Positions 1-8,573 of a stretch of DNA of 64,000 nucleotides are shown piece by piece. The DNA lies in the NCBI RefSeq assembly GCF_014697125.1, contig NZ_JACJRG010000028.1:1-64000 (forward strand). Direction: 5' to 3'. Under the pieces are notes generated by a model. The model ran no database searches. It worked only from the letters and a program-made list of their open reading frames with translations, and had not been told where the DNA came from. The translations under genes were made by a program, and so were the position numbers. This stretch comes from Anabaena minutissima FACHB-250 (GTDB taxonomy: Bacteria > Cyanobacteriota > Cyanobacteriia > Cyanobacteriales > Nostocaceae). The stretch's first letter is position 1, and each line of letters begins with the position of its first letter.

Positions 1-23
1 CTTAGTTCTTTTTATAACAAAAT

Positions 24-935
24 CTAGTTAGTAAATTCTAGCCACGTGTTGTTACACTTGAACACTAGTTTATTTGGCTTGTACGTATGAATACGGTTGG
101 TGCAAGAAATGAGTTGAGCAATTTTGCGTTGAGCTTTTTTAATTTTGTTAAGTTTTTCTGTGATATGGACAGGAAGGCGAATTGTGCGGCTAGAAGTTGC
201 GATCGCTCTCGTAATTCCTTGACGAATCCACCAATAAGCATAGGTACTAAAACGGTATCCCTTGGTAGGGTCAAATTTTTCTACAGCCCTTTCTAAACCA
301 AGAGTTCCTTCTTGAACTAAATCCAATAATTCCAAACCGCGATTTTGATACTTCTTAGCAACGGACACAACCAAGCGCAAATTGGCCTTGATCATGTGTT
401 CTTTTGCGTGTAAACCGTTGGATTGAACTTTCTCTAATTCTTCTACAGTCAATTTGGCAATTTCTGCCCAACGACGCTTACCTTCTGACAAAATCGGCTT
501 AAGGTCAGATAACTGAACACCCGCCGTACTAGCCCACCGTTCCAAAGAAGGGCGATGTCCTAACTCTGATGCTAAACGTTCCTGAACTTCAATTAAGTTG
601 AGATAAGGGGTAGCTACTGCATCTCCTTGTTTAGCTGCATTGGCTAGCACTATCCGCAATCTTAGATAACGCTGGACTTTTTGGGCTTCGGAAACCTCTT
701 CATCGCGTCCTAACAACCGAACTCGGCCTATTTCCTGAAGATATAGACGTACTAAGTCTGTACTGCGACGGTTGCCATTAGCGGCAAAGTTATTGGGATC
801 AGCCGCAGCGATTTCCAACTCTTGGAGATCATCCACCGAAAATTCACCGTCATCAGCAGTAAGATCAGGGTCTAAAACCTGGCGGGATTTTTGGGTATTG
901 TAGGCGGCATCTGCATAAAAAGAAGTTGCTGGCAT
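24..935 (-). pseudogene. sigC: SigC-like group 2 sigma factor, 3' end replaced
   Basis: A group 2 sigma-70 factor of the SigC type. The N-terminal part, with DLVRLYLQEIGRVRLLGRDE (region 1.2) and the region 2 core (NLRLVVSVAKKYQNRGLELL, then GYRFSTYAYWWIRQGITRAI), is fully conserved through the start of region 3 (LPVHITEKLNKIKKAQRKIAQ). After that Gln at about residue 273 the protein departs abruptly from sigma homology and ends about 30 residues later. Most of region 3 and all of region 4 (-35 recognition) are therefore missing. The loss looks like an insertion or rearrangement breakpoint at about bases 113-118, not point-mutation decay, because everything upstream is intact. It could be a gene interrupted by a DNA element whose other half lies outside the window. 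The ATG start is at 935. Family assignment is strong; the SigC subtype comes from memory of family sequences. Confidence 0.8.
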
Positions 936-1605
936 AAAATCGTCTCTATGGCTCCAGGTAACAATAGATTGCGGTCAGCTATTTAACTGTTGCTATTATT
1001 CCCGTGATTTTAGATGAACTAACACGGTTGAGAATTCCAGTAATGTTTTTTTGCAAAACAATTTACTGGTTCTGTGTCAAGCATTAAAACCGAACTAGGC
1101 TCGGCTGCCGAACTTTTGATTGAACCAATAGCTATTTAAGTACACAATTAGGATTTAAATTCCGAACTACCGAGTCAGCATTTCAAAATTGATAGATATT
1201 AATTGCTACTTTGGTATTTTGTATAAACATATTTCAGTGGAAATCATGTTCCTCATCGGTATAGTCACATCTACATGGATATGAAACTGATTTCCTGACG
1301 ATTTTCTAATTTTTTCTAGGGATTTTTGGGAATAATTCGAGGTATATAGATGATCATAGGTGGTTGAGTGGTCTGTTACAAGTGATACTTTCAACTATTA
1401 AATTGTTCACAATTAGCACTTTTTCATCAACACTTCACACTTAGTTAGCATTCGCTCAACCTGTCTTCATATTTCCGACTAGGGATGTAGGGGTCTAAGG
1501 GTATAGAGATATAAAAAAATACAAATGTACGGCTATGCGGGTATAAGTGTGTGGCTTATATATGATCTGTCACCTGTCACCTGTCACCTATCACCTGTCA
1601 CCTAT
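936..1605. other. intergenic region upstream of sigC-like gene
   Basis: This stretch holds no convincing gene. It includes an imperfect hairpin at 1037-1069 (CCAGTAA arm paired with TTACTGG, T-rich loop) that could lie in the sigC-like 5' leader. It ends with a short heptad array. A 62-codon minus-strand frame at 1206-1394 has no recognisable features and was not called. Confidence 0.5.
1567..1605. repeat. heptad repeat array (GTCACCT)
   Basis: About five tandem copies of the 7-bp unit TGTCACC, one with a T-to-A change. The array abuts the gpsA stop codon. It is a short tandemly repeated repeat of the kind common in Nostocales. Confidence 0.85.
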
Positions 1606-2532
1606 TCACTGGTACTCTGGTTTGATATCTCTTAGCATAAGTTCATCAAGGGCTTGTTTAGGAGTGACTTCACCTTGTAATAATCGATAAACTTGCTCGG
1701 TAATCGGGATAACTATATTTTTTTGCCTCGCCAGTTGTACTAATACCTGACAAGTATTGACCCCTTCGGCAGTTCCTGGTAACTTGGCCAGAATTTCTAC
1801 AAGTGACTTACCACCAGCTAGCTGATAGCCAACTTGGTAATTACGACTTAAAGGACTATTACAGGTAGCTAACAAATCTCCTAGACCCGATAAACCATAA
1901 AAGGTTTCCGTTTTCGCACCCCAGCAGTTGCCAATGCGAACCATTTCTGTGAGTCCGCGAGTTACTAAAGCGGCTTTGGCATTAGTGCCTAAATGTAAGC
2001 CATCACACACACCAGCTGCGATCGCCATCACGTTCTTGAGTGTCCCACCTAGTTCCACTCCCACCGGATCAGGATTTGTATAGACTCGAAACCGAGAGGA
2101 AGAAAATACTAGTTGCACCGTTTCGGCGGCTGTAGATTCATGACTGGCTACCACCGTGGCGGCTGGTAATGACTGTTCAATTTCTTTAGATAAATTTGGC
2201 CCTGACAGCACAACTACTGCATTGTCGGGAAATGTTGATTGCCAAATTTGTGACGGCGTACAGATAGTTTGTGGTTCTAATCCTTTTGTTGCTGTCACAA
2301 ATATAGTTTCTGATGAAGGGGTGAAAGAATGTACTTGAGATGCAACTTCTCTCACCCCTTTCATGGAGATAGCAGACAGAACTATTTGAGCATCTTGTAC
2401 AACATTTGCCAATGTTGTAGATCCTTGGCGTGACCACACACGCACCCTATGACCATTCTCTGCTGCTAGCTTTGCCAAAGCTGCACCCCAAGCACCTGCA
2501 CCCAAAATTGCTACTATATTTCCTTGCACCAC
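1606..2532 (-). CDS. gpsA: glycerol-3-phosphate dehydrogenase [NAD(P)+]
   Basis: Makes sn-glycerol 3-phosphate from dihydroxyacetone phosphate for membrane lipid synthesis in the cytoplasm. The N-terminal Rossmann motif ILGAGAWGAALAKLAAENGH is clear. Further family motifs are VLSGPNLSKEI, ELGGTLKNVMAIAAGVCDGL with the catalytic Lys, and GLSGLGDLLATC. At 308 residues it is slightly shorter than typical bacterial GpsA (about 330), because the linker between the first strands and the helix is short. The start is GTG, with no better ATG upstream of the Rossmann motif. Its 3' end abuts a heptad repeat array. The lipA gene lies upstream on the same strand, about 100 bp of repeats away. Confidence 0.93.
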   Translation of the reverse strand: MVQGNIVAILGAGAWGAALAKLAAENGHRVRVWSRQGSTTLANVVQDAQIVLSAISMKGVREVASQVHSFTPSSETIFVTATKGLEPQTICTPSQIWQSTFPDNAVVVLSGPNLSKEIEQSLPAATVVASHESTAAETVQLVFSSSRFRVYTNPDPVGVELGGTLKNVMAIAAGVCDGLHLGTNAKAALVTRGLTEMVRIGNCWGAKTETFYGLSGLGDLLATCNSPLSRNYQVGYQLAGGKSLVEILAKLPGTAEGVNTCQVLVQLARQKNIVIPITEQVYRLLQGEVTPKQALDELMLRDIKPEYQ

Positions 2533-2556
2533 TCAAAAATTCAAAATTCAAATTAA

Positions 2557-2660
2557 AACTACTCACCACTCACCACTCACCACTCACCACCGGCTAAACG
2601 CCGCGCTACCGCTAACACTACTCAGCACTCAGCACTCAGCACTCAGCACTCAGCACTCTC
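2557..2660. repeat. heptad arrays (CACTCAC, CTCAGCA) around a 26-bp element
   Basis: CACCACT-type heptads are followed by a 26-bp element at 2591-2616 (beginning CGGCTAAACGCCGCGCTACC), then ACTCAGC-type heptads. The right-hand heptads run into the lipA coding region and encode its last codons. Confidence 0.85.
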
Positions 2661-3529
2661 TTTCGTGGGTAAAGTTTCATGAGTTCTCGCACTTGTTCAG
2701 CATGGTAAGAACTTCTAGTTAAAGGTGAGGAAACCACTTGTAAATATCCTAACCCTTCACCGTAAGCTTGCCATGCAGCAAATTGTTCTGGAGTAATAAA
2801 ACCTTGTACTTGTAAATGTTTTTGGCTGGGTTGGAGATATTGCCCGATGGTCAAGATATCACAATCTACAGAGCGTAGGTCTTGCATAACTTGCCGAATT
2901 TCGGCATCGGTTTCACCAAGCCCAACCATAATCCCGGATTTAGTGTACACCCAAGGGGCTATTTGGCGGCTTAGTTTGAGTAATTCGATACTGCGATCGT
3001 AGTTCCCTTGAGGTCGCACCCGTCGATATAAACTTGGTACTGTTTCGGTATTGTGGTTTAATACCTCTGGAGCAGCTTGCAAAATTATCTCTAAAGCATC
3101 CCAGTTACCACATAAATCAGGAATCAGTACCTCGATTGTAGTGTGTGGTGAAACTGTCCGCACTGCTTCAATGCACCGCACAAATTGAGTAGCACCACCA
3201 TCTGCTAAGTCATCTCTGTTAACAGAGGTAATCACTACATGATTAAGTTTCATCCGGCGTACAGCTTCTGCTAACCGTGATGGTTCTGTGGGGTCTAAAG
3301 CTTTGGGTTTTTTGTCAAAATCAATATCACAGTAAGGACAAGCACGAGTGCAAGCTGGCCCCATAATCAAAAATGTAGCTGTACCTGCTTGGAAGCATTC
3401 CCCAATATTTGGACAGGACGCTTCTTCGCAAACTGTGTTCAGTGCTAAATCGCGTAAAATCTCTTTAACATTACCAACGCGCTCCCATTGAGGTGCTTTA
3501 ACTCGTAACCAGTCTGGTTTAACAGTCAC
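2636..3529 (-). CDS. lipA: lipoyl synthase (radical SAM)
   Basis: Inserts two sulfurs into protein-bound octanoate to make lipoyl groups on 2-oxoacid dehydrogenase and glycine cleavage subunits. Both iron-sulfur signatures are present: the auxiliary cluster motif CEEASCPNIGEC and the radical SAM motif CTRACPYC. FLIMGPACTRACPYCDID and VITSVNRDDLADGGA are typical LipA blocks. Start is GTG (TVKPDWLRVKAP). Length of 297 residues is normal. The last six residues (VLSAEC) and the stop codon are encoded by the GAGTGCT heptad repeat, so the original C-terminus has been replaced or extended by repeat sequence. Cyanobacteria often carry two lipA genes; this is one of them. Confidence 0.94.
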   Translation of the reverse strand: MTVKPDWLRVKAPQWERVGNVKEILRDLALNTVCEEASCPNIGECFQAGTATFLIMGPACTRACPYCDIDFDKKPKALDPTEPSRLAEAVRRMKLNHVVITSVNRDDLADGGATQFVRCIEAVRTVSPHTTIEVLIPDLCGNWDALEIILQAAPEVLNHNTETVPSLYRRVRPQGNYDRSIELLKLSRQIAPWVYTKSGIMVGLGETDAEIRQVMQDLRSVDCDILTIGQYLQPSQKHLQVQGFITPEQFAAWQAYGEGLGYLQVVSSPLTRSSYHAEQVRELMKLYPRKRVLSAEC

Positions 3530-3682
3530 AATCCACTCTTACCACTGAAGGTTGTACAAATCTAATCCTAGCAAGCAAATCCTTCGCTGAATTAATCAGC
3601 TTTCAGAGCTAAGAACTTGGGTTAATCAAATTTTTAGCATGGCTCATGATTTGTGCTATGTTTAGGCATATGTGTAAATTTA

Positions 3683-3756
3683 CGGGATGTGGCGCAGCTT
3701 GGTAGCGCACTTCGTTCGGGACGAAGGGGCCGCTGGTTCGAATCCAGTCATCCCGA
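3683..3756 (+). tRNA. tRNA-Pro (anticodon CGG)
   Basis: A 74-nt cloverleaf. The acceptor stem CGGGATG (3683-3689) pairs with CATCCCG (3749-3755). The D-arm is GCGCAGCTTGGTAGCGC. The anticodon stem CTTCG/CGAAG encloses TTCGGGA, giving anticodon CGG for proline CCG codons. The T-arm contains GGTTCGAATCC. The 3' CCA is not encoded. Confidence 0.96.
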
Positions 3757-4349
3757 TTGTACATTTGTTGTCCAATAACACTTTTTTGGATTAAAAACAA
3801 TCAACCGAACTTGGTAACGTTGGATTAATAAGCGTGTTAGTTCTTTATCTCAGTATATTAAGTTATATAAAAAAACATGGCAATATATAACTGTACGGGT
3901 AAAAATCCTTCAACTCTTGGTCAGGAAATGCAAGCGATTCTCGTTCTGAGACACTTCGTGATCGCAGTTTAGTATAACTAGATGTTAAGACGATAATTGA
4001 CACTTTTGCTCCGCAATGCTAGCACAAACAGCACGCTACACTTATTTTTTGGTAAAGTTTGGGGATTATTAGTTTCACTATCTCACCTAAGCTAGACTAT
4101 TTACTATTTTTTTGTGTTGCTAAATACACAAAAATAACAAGATTTTATTTGAAATATCAAACAATAAAAACGAACACAATAGATCCATATTTGTGTTTTC
4201 AATTACTGCATGGGTTCTTTTTTCAGAGATAGAATGTGTGTCTCAGCAGTTCGTAACAACGGATAAATATATTGTTAATGCTTTTGTAGCTAAAGTTTCA
4301 AAACCCACTTCATTCTCCCAGCTATTTTTGCACCGTCTTAGGTATTTAT
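3757..4349. other. intergenic region between tRNA-Pro and 2TM gene
   Basis: No supported gene. Around 3934-3966 lies a copy of a dispersed sequence (containing GAGACACTTCGTGA) that recurs inside the hybrid kinase gene near 14798-14830. The remainder is AT-rich and probably holds the promoter of the following gene. Confidence 0.4.
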
Positions 4350-4766
4350 ATGACTTACAACTCAGAACAAATGCAACAGATTCTCCAAAAAGCTTTTGCC
4401 CGTCAGCAACAGGGAGAAATTTCCCGGCAGCAGATTATAGAAATCGCCTCAGAATTAGGAGTTTCATCGGCATCGCTCCAAGCGGCTGAACAAGAATGGT
4501 TGACCCAAGAAATAGGCGAGAAAAAGCGGCAGAGATTTCATGCCCAACGACGTGATGATTTTAAATCACACCTAATTGCTTTTATTGGTGTGAACGGATT
4601 TTTGATTGTATTAAATCTTTGGACAAGTCCTGCATATTTCTGGGCAATTTTCCCCCTATTGGGTTGGGGATTAGGTTTGTTCTTTTCCGGTATGAAGGCT
4701 TATAAAACTAGTGGGGAAGCATATGAAAATGATTTTTATGAATGGTCTAAAAAACTGCCGAAATAA
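4350..4766 (+). CDS. 2TM domain-containing membrane protein
   Basis: 138 residues. The N-terminal half is charged and helical (QEIGEKKRQRFHAQRRDDFKSH). It is followed by two closely spaced membrane segments at about residues 70-88 and 92-112 (LIAFIGVNGFLIVLNLW and FWAIFPLLGWGLGLFFSGM), then a short cytoplasmic tail. This matches the 2TM domain family of small bacterial proteins, some of which are fused to kinases or HTH domains; the function is unknown. The N-terminal region (ISRQQIIEIASELGVSSASL) resembles a small helical DNA-binding-like or SHOCT-like module, but this is weak. Monocistronic. Confidence 0.7.
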   Translation: MTYNSEQMQQILQKAFARQQQGEISRQQIIEIASELGVSSASLQAAEQEWLTQEIGEKKRQRFHAQRRDDFKSHLIAFIGVNGFLIVLNLWTSPAYFWAIFPLLGWGLGLFFSGMKAYKTSGEAYENDFYEWSKKLPK

Positions 4767-4779
4767 ATTACCCACACAT

Positions 4780-4816
4780 AACTAAAAATTTAAGGGGTAG
4801 TTTTGCAACCACCCCT
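4780..4816 (-). terminator. terminator downstream of ndhD
   Basis: Hairpin AGGGGT-A-GTT / AAC-C-ACCCCT (4793-4816). On the minus strand it is followed by TAAATTTTTAG, which suits termination of the ndhD transcript whose stop is at 4870. It may also act on the convergent 2TM gene. Confidence 0.55.
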
Positions 4817-4869
4817 ATATTCCCCTCATATTTAGAATTTACTTTTCGTTCCCTGATTGGGACGTATAT

Positions 4870-6483
4870 TTACTTTGAAATATTAACTAAACTTTCAACT
4901 TGAGCCGAAGCTAGTGTTGGTGCAGTGAAAATCTGTGAGTAAAGACTTGTTGGTTGTTGTCCACCCACAACTGGTAAGACTTGACGCGCATGGGCTGCAA
5001 CTTCTACTGTCTTCACATCATAGGTCTGTGTTACCAACTTGGGATACAAACCGATACCGATGATGGGAAGAATCAAACAAGCGGTGATGAACAACTCACG
5101 GGGGTTCACATCAGCAACTACAGCATCTAAATGTAATTCTTCACTTTGCTTACCGTAGAACACTTGACGCAGCATGGATAGTAGGTAAATCGGTGTCAGA
5201 ATCACACCCACTGCTGACAACATGATAACTACAACTTTGAAGCTGGAACTGTAAACGTCACTGCTAGCGATACCGAGGAACACCATCAACTCACCTACAA
5301 AGCCACTCATTCCAGGTAAGGCGAGAGAAGCCATTGCGCCGGCGGTGTAGAGTGCGAAGGTTTTGGGCATTACTTTACCCATACCGCCTATTTTGTCCAT
5401 CAACAAGGTGTGGGTACGTTCGTAAGTCACACCGGTTAAGAAGAATAAGCTAGCAGCAATTAAACCGTGGGAAACCATCTGTAGCATCGCTCCACTGACA
5501 CCAATTTCTGTGTAGGAAGCTAGACCGATGAGTACAAAACCCATGTGGGCGATTGAAGAGTAAGCTAGGCGGCGTTTGAGGTTGGTTTGAGCAAAGGCAC
5601 AACAAGCACCGTAGACAATGTTAACTACACCTAAGATTGCTAGGACTGGCGCAAAGTAAACATGGGCATCAGGTAACATCTCCATATTGAAGCGGATGAG
5701 AGAATAACCACCCATTTTCAACAACACACCAGCCAAAATCATCGAACCAGGTGCAGACGCTTCACCGTGAGCATCAGGTAGCCAGGTATGTAGAGGGAAA
5801 ATTGGCAGTTTTACACCGAAGGCAATTAAGAATCCTGCATAAGCTAATAATTCAACCGCTTTGGGATATTCTTTCATTCCCAAAGATGCGATATCGAAAG
5901 TAAATGTATCTCCAGAGAATGCTAGTGCAAAACCGGCGACGAGAATAAATATAGAGGCAGCAGCAGTGTAAAGAATAAACTTGGTAGCTGCATAACGGCG
6001 TTTTGGGCCTCCCCAGATGGCAATTAGCAAGTAAACGGGGACTAGCTCGATTTCCCACATCAGGAAGAATAACAGCAAGTCTTGGGCTAGAAACACACCC
6101 AACTGTGCGCTGTACATCGCCAACATCAAACCATAAAATAATCGCGGCTTGTTGGTTACTTTCCAAGCCGCGAAGATTGCTAGTGTGTTAATTAAGCCTG
6201 TGAGCAAGATTAGAGGCATTGATAAGCCGTCAACTGCTACAGACCAATTCAAGCCTATTTGGGGTATCCAAGCATATTTTTCGACAAATTGGTAAGTTGA
6301 GTTTTGAAAATCGTAATGTTGCCAAAAGGCGTAAATCATTAAGGCAAAATCAGCGATCGCAACTCCTAAACCATACCAACGGACTGTTTTACCTTCTTTA
6401 TCTGGAATTATCGGGATGGCTAGGGATGCCACCAACGGTAAGGCAATTATGGCTGTTAGCCAGGGAAATTCAACTGGATTCAT
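4870..6483 (-). CDS. ndhD1: NAD(P)H-quinone oxidoreductase chain 4 (NdhD1 type)
   Basis: Proton-pumping, antiporter-like membrane subunit of the cyanobacterial NDH-1 complex in thylakoids, used in respiration and cyclic electron flow. It is a roughly 14-helix protein of the MrpD/NuoM family. Diagnostic blocks include LLFFLMWEIELVPVYLL with the conserved membrane Glu, FGVKLPIFPLHTWLPDAHGE with the conserved Lys, and LKRRLAYSSIAHMGFVLIGL. The first in-frame ATG is at 6495, but Met5 (6483, NPVEFPWL) matches the usual NdhD start and is preferred. The sequence resembles the D1/D2 (respiratory and cyclic) group more than the CO2-uptake D3/D4 group. It lies downstream of thrB on the same strand with a 350-bp gap, so it is probably a separate unit. 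Confidence 0.92.
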   Translation of the reverse strand: MNPVEFPWLTAIIALPLVASLAIPIIPDKEGKTVRWYGLGVAIADFALMIYAFWQHYDFQNSTYQFVEKYAWIPQIGLNWSVAVDGLSMPLILLTGLINTLAIFAAWKVTNKPRLFYGLMLAMYSAQLGVFLAQDLLLFFLMWEIELVPVYLLIAIWGGPKRRYAATKFILYTAAASIFILVAGFALAFSGDTFTFDIASLGMKEYPKAVELLAYAGFLIAFGVKLPIFPLHTWLPDAHGEASAPGSMILAGVLLKMGGYSLIRFNMEMLPDAHVYFAPVLAILGVVNIVYGACCAFAQTNLKRRLAYSSIAHMGFVLIGLASYTEIGVSGAMLQMVSHGLIAASLFFLTGVTYERTHTLLMDKIGGMGKVMPKTFALYTAGAMASLALPGMSGFVGELMVFLGIASSDVYSSSFKVVVIMLSAVGVILTPIYLLSMLRQVFYGKQSEELHLDAVVADVNPRELFITACLILPIIGIGLYPKLVTQTYDVKTVEVAAHARQVLPVVGGQQPTSLYSQIFTAPTLASAQVESLVNISK

Positions 6484-6747
6484 CACTTCTAACAATCTTT
6501 TTTGTGTCCGCTTTTGATTACATTATATTAAGGAATTCGTACTTTTGTAAACGTTATTTATCCCTATAAAAATAAAATTCCGGTGAGTTATAGGAATATA
6601 TACTCAGCAAAATCACGATGATCAGCATAAAAGAGAATAAATACCTATACAATTTGGCTGCCAGTCCATCCTAAATGTAAACTTTTGCAACGTCAATAAA
6701 AAACGGCAACTTTAAATGCCGTTACAAAAGTTGATGGAATTGGGGAA

Positions 6748-6850
6748 AAGAAAGCAGGGGGAGCAGGGGAAGCAGGGGAAGCAGGGGGAGAAAAATACAA
6801 TGCCCACTCACTACTCCCAACTCATTACTCAGCACTCCTGCACTCCTGCA
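6748..6850. repeat. GGGGAAGCA and CTCACTACTC-type short repeats
   Basis: Several degenerate GGGGAGCA/GGGGAAGCA units (about 6752-6790) are followed by heptad-like ACTCATT/ACTCAGC/ACTCCTG units up to the 3' end of the next gene. Confidence 0.7.
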
Positions 6851-6853
6851 CTT

Positions 6854-7393
6854 CTAAATAATGCGATTGACAATCATCCATACTTCCCCATCTGAACGTA
6901 CATAAGGGACTGAGATGGTTTTAAATCCAGTGATGAATGGTTTGTAATACACCTGCCAATACAAAGGACTTAGATGATCAGCACAAGCTTTTAAGCTGCG
7001 GATTTCTTTTGCTAGTTCGCCGGCGAGTTCATTAATGCGTTCAGCATGGATTTGCGCCAGTTCTTTGGCTTCTTCTAACTGTTGTTGTTGCCTAATTAGT
7101 TGTGTTTTCCTAGGTAACTGGGCTAATTCAGTTTGTTTATGCTGTACCTGTGAATTTAAAGCCGCGATCGCATCATCTATACCTTTGAGTTCCGCCGATA
7201 ATTGGGGATTTTCTCTGGCTTGCAGGCGGTAAGCTTGCACCATAGCCAGAGGGGAATCATATTCACTAGCCATGACATCATTGTTAATAGTCAGGTCAGC
7301 ACGTTCTTGCTGAAGCACTTGAATCTCAGACTTGAGTGCGGCAATCTCCGACTGAATTTGCTCCAAAGGCCAGCCAGGGTTAAGTTGTTTCAT
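6854..7393 (-). CDS. coiled-coil protein of unknown function
   Basis: 179 residues. Two long heptad-patterned helical stretches (about residues 8-35 and 65-135, rich in Gln, Glu, Leu and Lys) predict a coiled coil. The C-terminal 40 residues are more globular (LYWQVYYKPFITGFKTISV). No signal peptide or membrane segment. It lies 23 bp downstream of thrB in the same direction, so the two are probably co-transcribed, although no functional link to threonine synthesis is evident. I do not recognise a named family. Confidence 0.7.
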   Translation of the reverse strand: MKQLNPGWPLEQIQSEIAALKSEIQVLQQERADLTINNDVMASEYDSPLAMVQAYRLQARENPQLSAELKGIDDAIAALNSQVQHKQTELAQLPRKTQLIRQQQQLEEAKELAQIHAERINELAGELAKEIRSLKACADHLSPLYWQVYYKPFITGFKTISVPYVRSDGEVWMIVNRII

Positions 7394-7416
7394 TTTGAAT
7401 TTTTAATTTTTAATTT

Positions 7417-8325
7417 TCAAATTGCGCCTTGGGTATCGAGAGAAAGCGATCGCACTACAGCATTAATTCCTCTTTCTTTCCAGGCTGTAGACATCGCGGC
7501 TTCCACTGCTGGGGCGTGAGACACATCTGCTAAAGCCAACAGCGTCGGCCCCGCACCACTAATCACCATACCGTAAGCACCAGCCGCCACCGCCGCCGCA
7601 TTCACAGCATCGTAACCAGGAATTAAAGCTTGGCGATAAGGCTGATGTAACTTATCTTGCAGGGCTGCCTTTAACCATTGTCCCTTACCTGTTTCCAAGC
7701 CGCGTAACAATAACCCCAAATGAGCCGTGTTGAAAATCGCATCTGCACGACTAAATTCTGTGGGTAAAACTCGCCGCGCCTCCGCAGTTGATAATTCAAA
7801 ATCAGGAATCGCTACCACTGGGACAATATTACTATCCCAAGGAACATCACAAATTTCCCAACCTGTTTGACTAGTAGCCGCCAGCCGACATCCCCCCAAC
7901 AAAGCTGGGACGACATTATCAGGATGTCCTTCCATTGCGATCGCTAATTCCATCACCTGCGTTTGAGATAAAGGCTCACCCGCCAATTGATTTCCTGCAA
8001 CTAAACCACCAACAATCGCTGTGGCGGAACTCCCCAAACCCCTGGCCAGGGGTACACCTAAATTAATCTCAATTTTCACAGGTGGCGGTGTCTGATCTAT
8101 ATATTGATATAACTTGACAAACGCCTGATAAAGTAAATTACTCTCATCAGTTTGTACTCGTTCTGCTTCTGCGCCTGTAACGTTAATAATGAAGTTACCT
8201 GCTTCCAGGCGGGTGAAGTTGAACTGATTATATATACTCAAAGCTGCACCGATGCAGTCAAAACCAGGCCCCAAATTTGCAGTTGTGCCAGGAACGTTAA
8301 GCGTAACTGAAGTAACAATAGACAT
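7417..8325 (-). CDS. thrB: homoserine kinase
   Basis: GHMP-family kinase that phosphorylates L-homoserine in threonine biosynthesis. The N-terminal VTLNVPGTTANLGPGFDCIG, the ATP-binding loop PLARGLGSSATAIVGG, EGHPDNVVPALLGG, and the C-terminal GMVISGAGPTLLAL are the standard motifs in order. Length of 302 residues is typical. ATG start at 8325. Probably the first gene of a two-gene unit with the downstream coiled-coil gene. Confidence 0.95.
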   Translation of the reverse strand: MSIVTSVTLNVPGTTANLGPGFDCIGAALSIYNQFNFTRLEAGNFIINVTGAEAERVQTDESNLLYQAFVKLYQYIDQTPPPVKIEINLGVPLARGLGSSATAIVGGLVAGNQLAGEPLSQTQVMELAIAMEGHPDNVVPALLGGCRLAATSQTGWEICDVPWDSNIVPVVAIPDFELSTAEARRVLPTEFSRADAIFNTAHLGLLLRGLETGKGQWLKAALQDKLHQPYRQALIPGYDAVNAAAVAAGAYGMVISGAGPTLLALADVSHAPAVEAAMSTAWKERGINAVVRSLSLDTQGAI

Positions 8326-8444
8326 TTACAAATACTCACCTAACCAATCAACCAGCATCCCACGTAAATGCACGCCCTTGAAATTTTCTGGCTGACATTC
8401 ACAGCGAGGAAATATGATCATTTACAAATCTTAGTATAAAAGTC

Positions 8445-8523
8445 AGCGATGACCGACCGTCGGTCGGAAACCATCTCTACGAGAGGCTACGCCAACGCCT
8501 ACGGTGGGACGCAGCCCATCGCT
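8445..8523. repeat. palindromic repeat element upstream of thrB
   Basis: AGCGATG (8445-8451) and CATCGCT (8517-8523) bracket a 79-bp segment that also contains the tight hairpin CCGACC-GTC-GGTCGG (8453-8467) and a GAGAGGCTACGCCAACGCC motif of a kind dispersed in Nostoc genomes. It probably forms a branched hairpin. Confidence 0.6.
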
Positions 8524-8573
8524 AACTGCATTGACAAGTCACACTAAAAGTGAATGGAAGCGACACTCTACTA

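Noticed and set aside
1206..1394. 62-codon minus-strand frame
   Set aside because: No family features, no clear ribosome binding site, AT-rich intergenic sequence.
4193..4489. 98-codon frame upstream of the 2TM gene
   Set aside because: Overlaps the better supported 2TM frame and has no recognisable motif.
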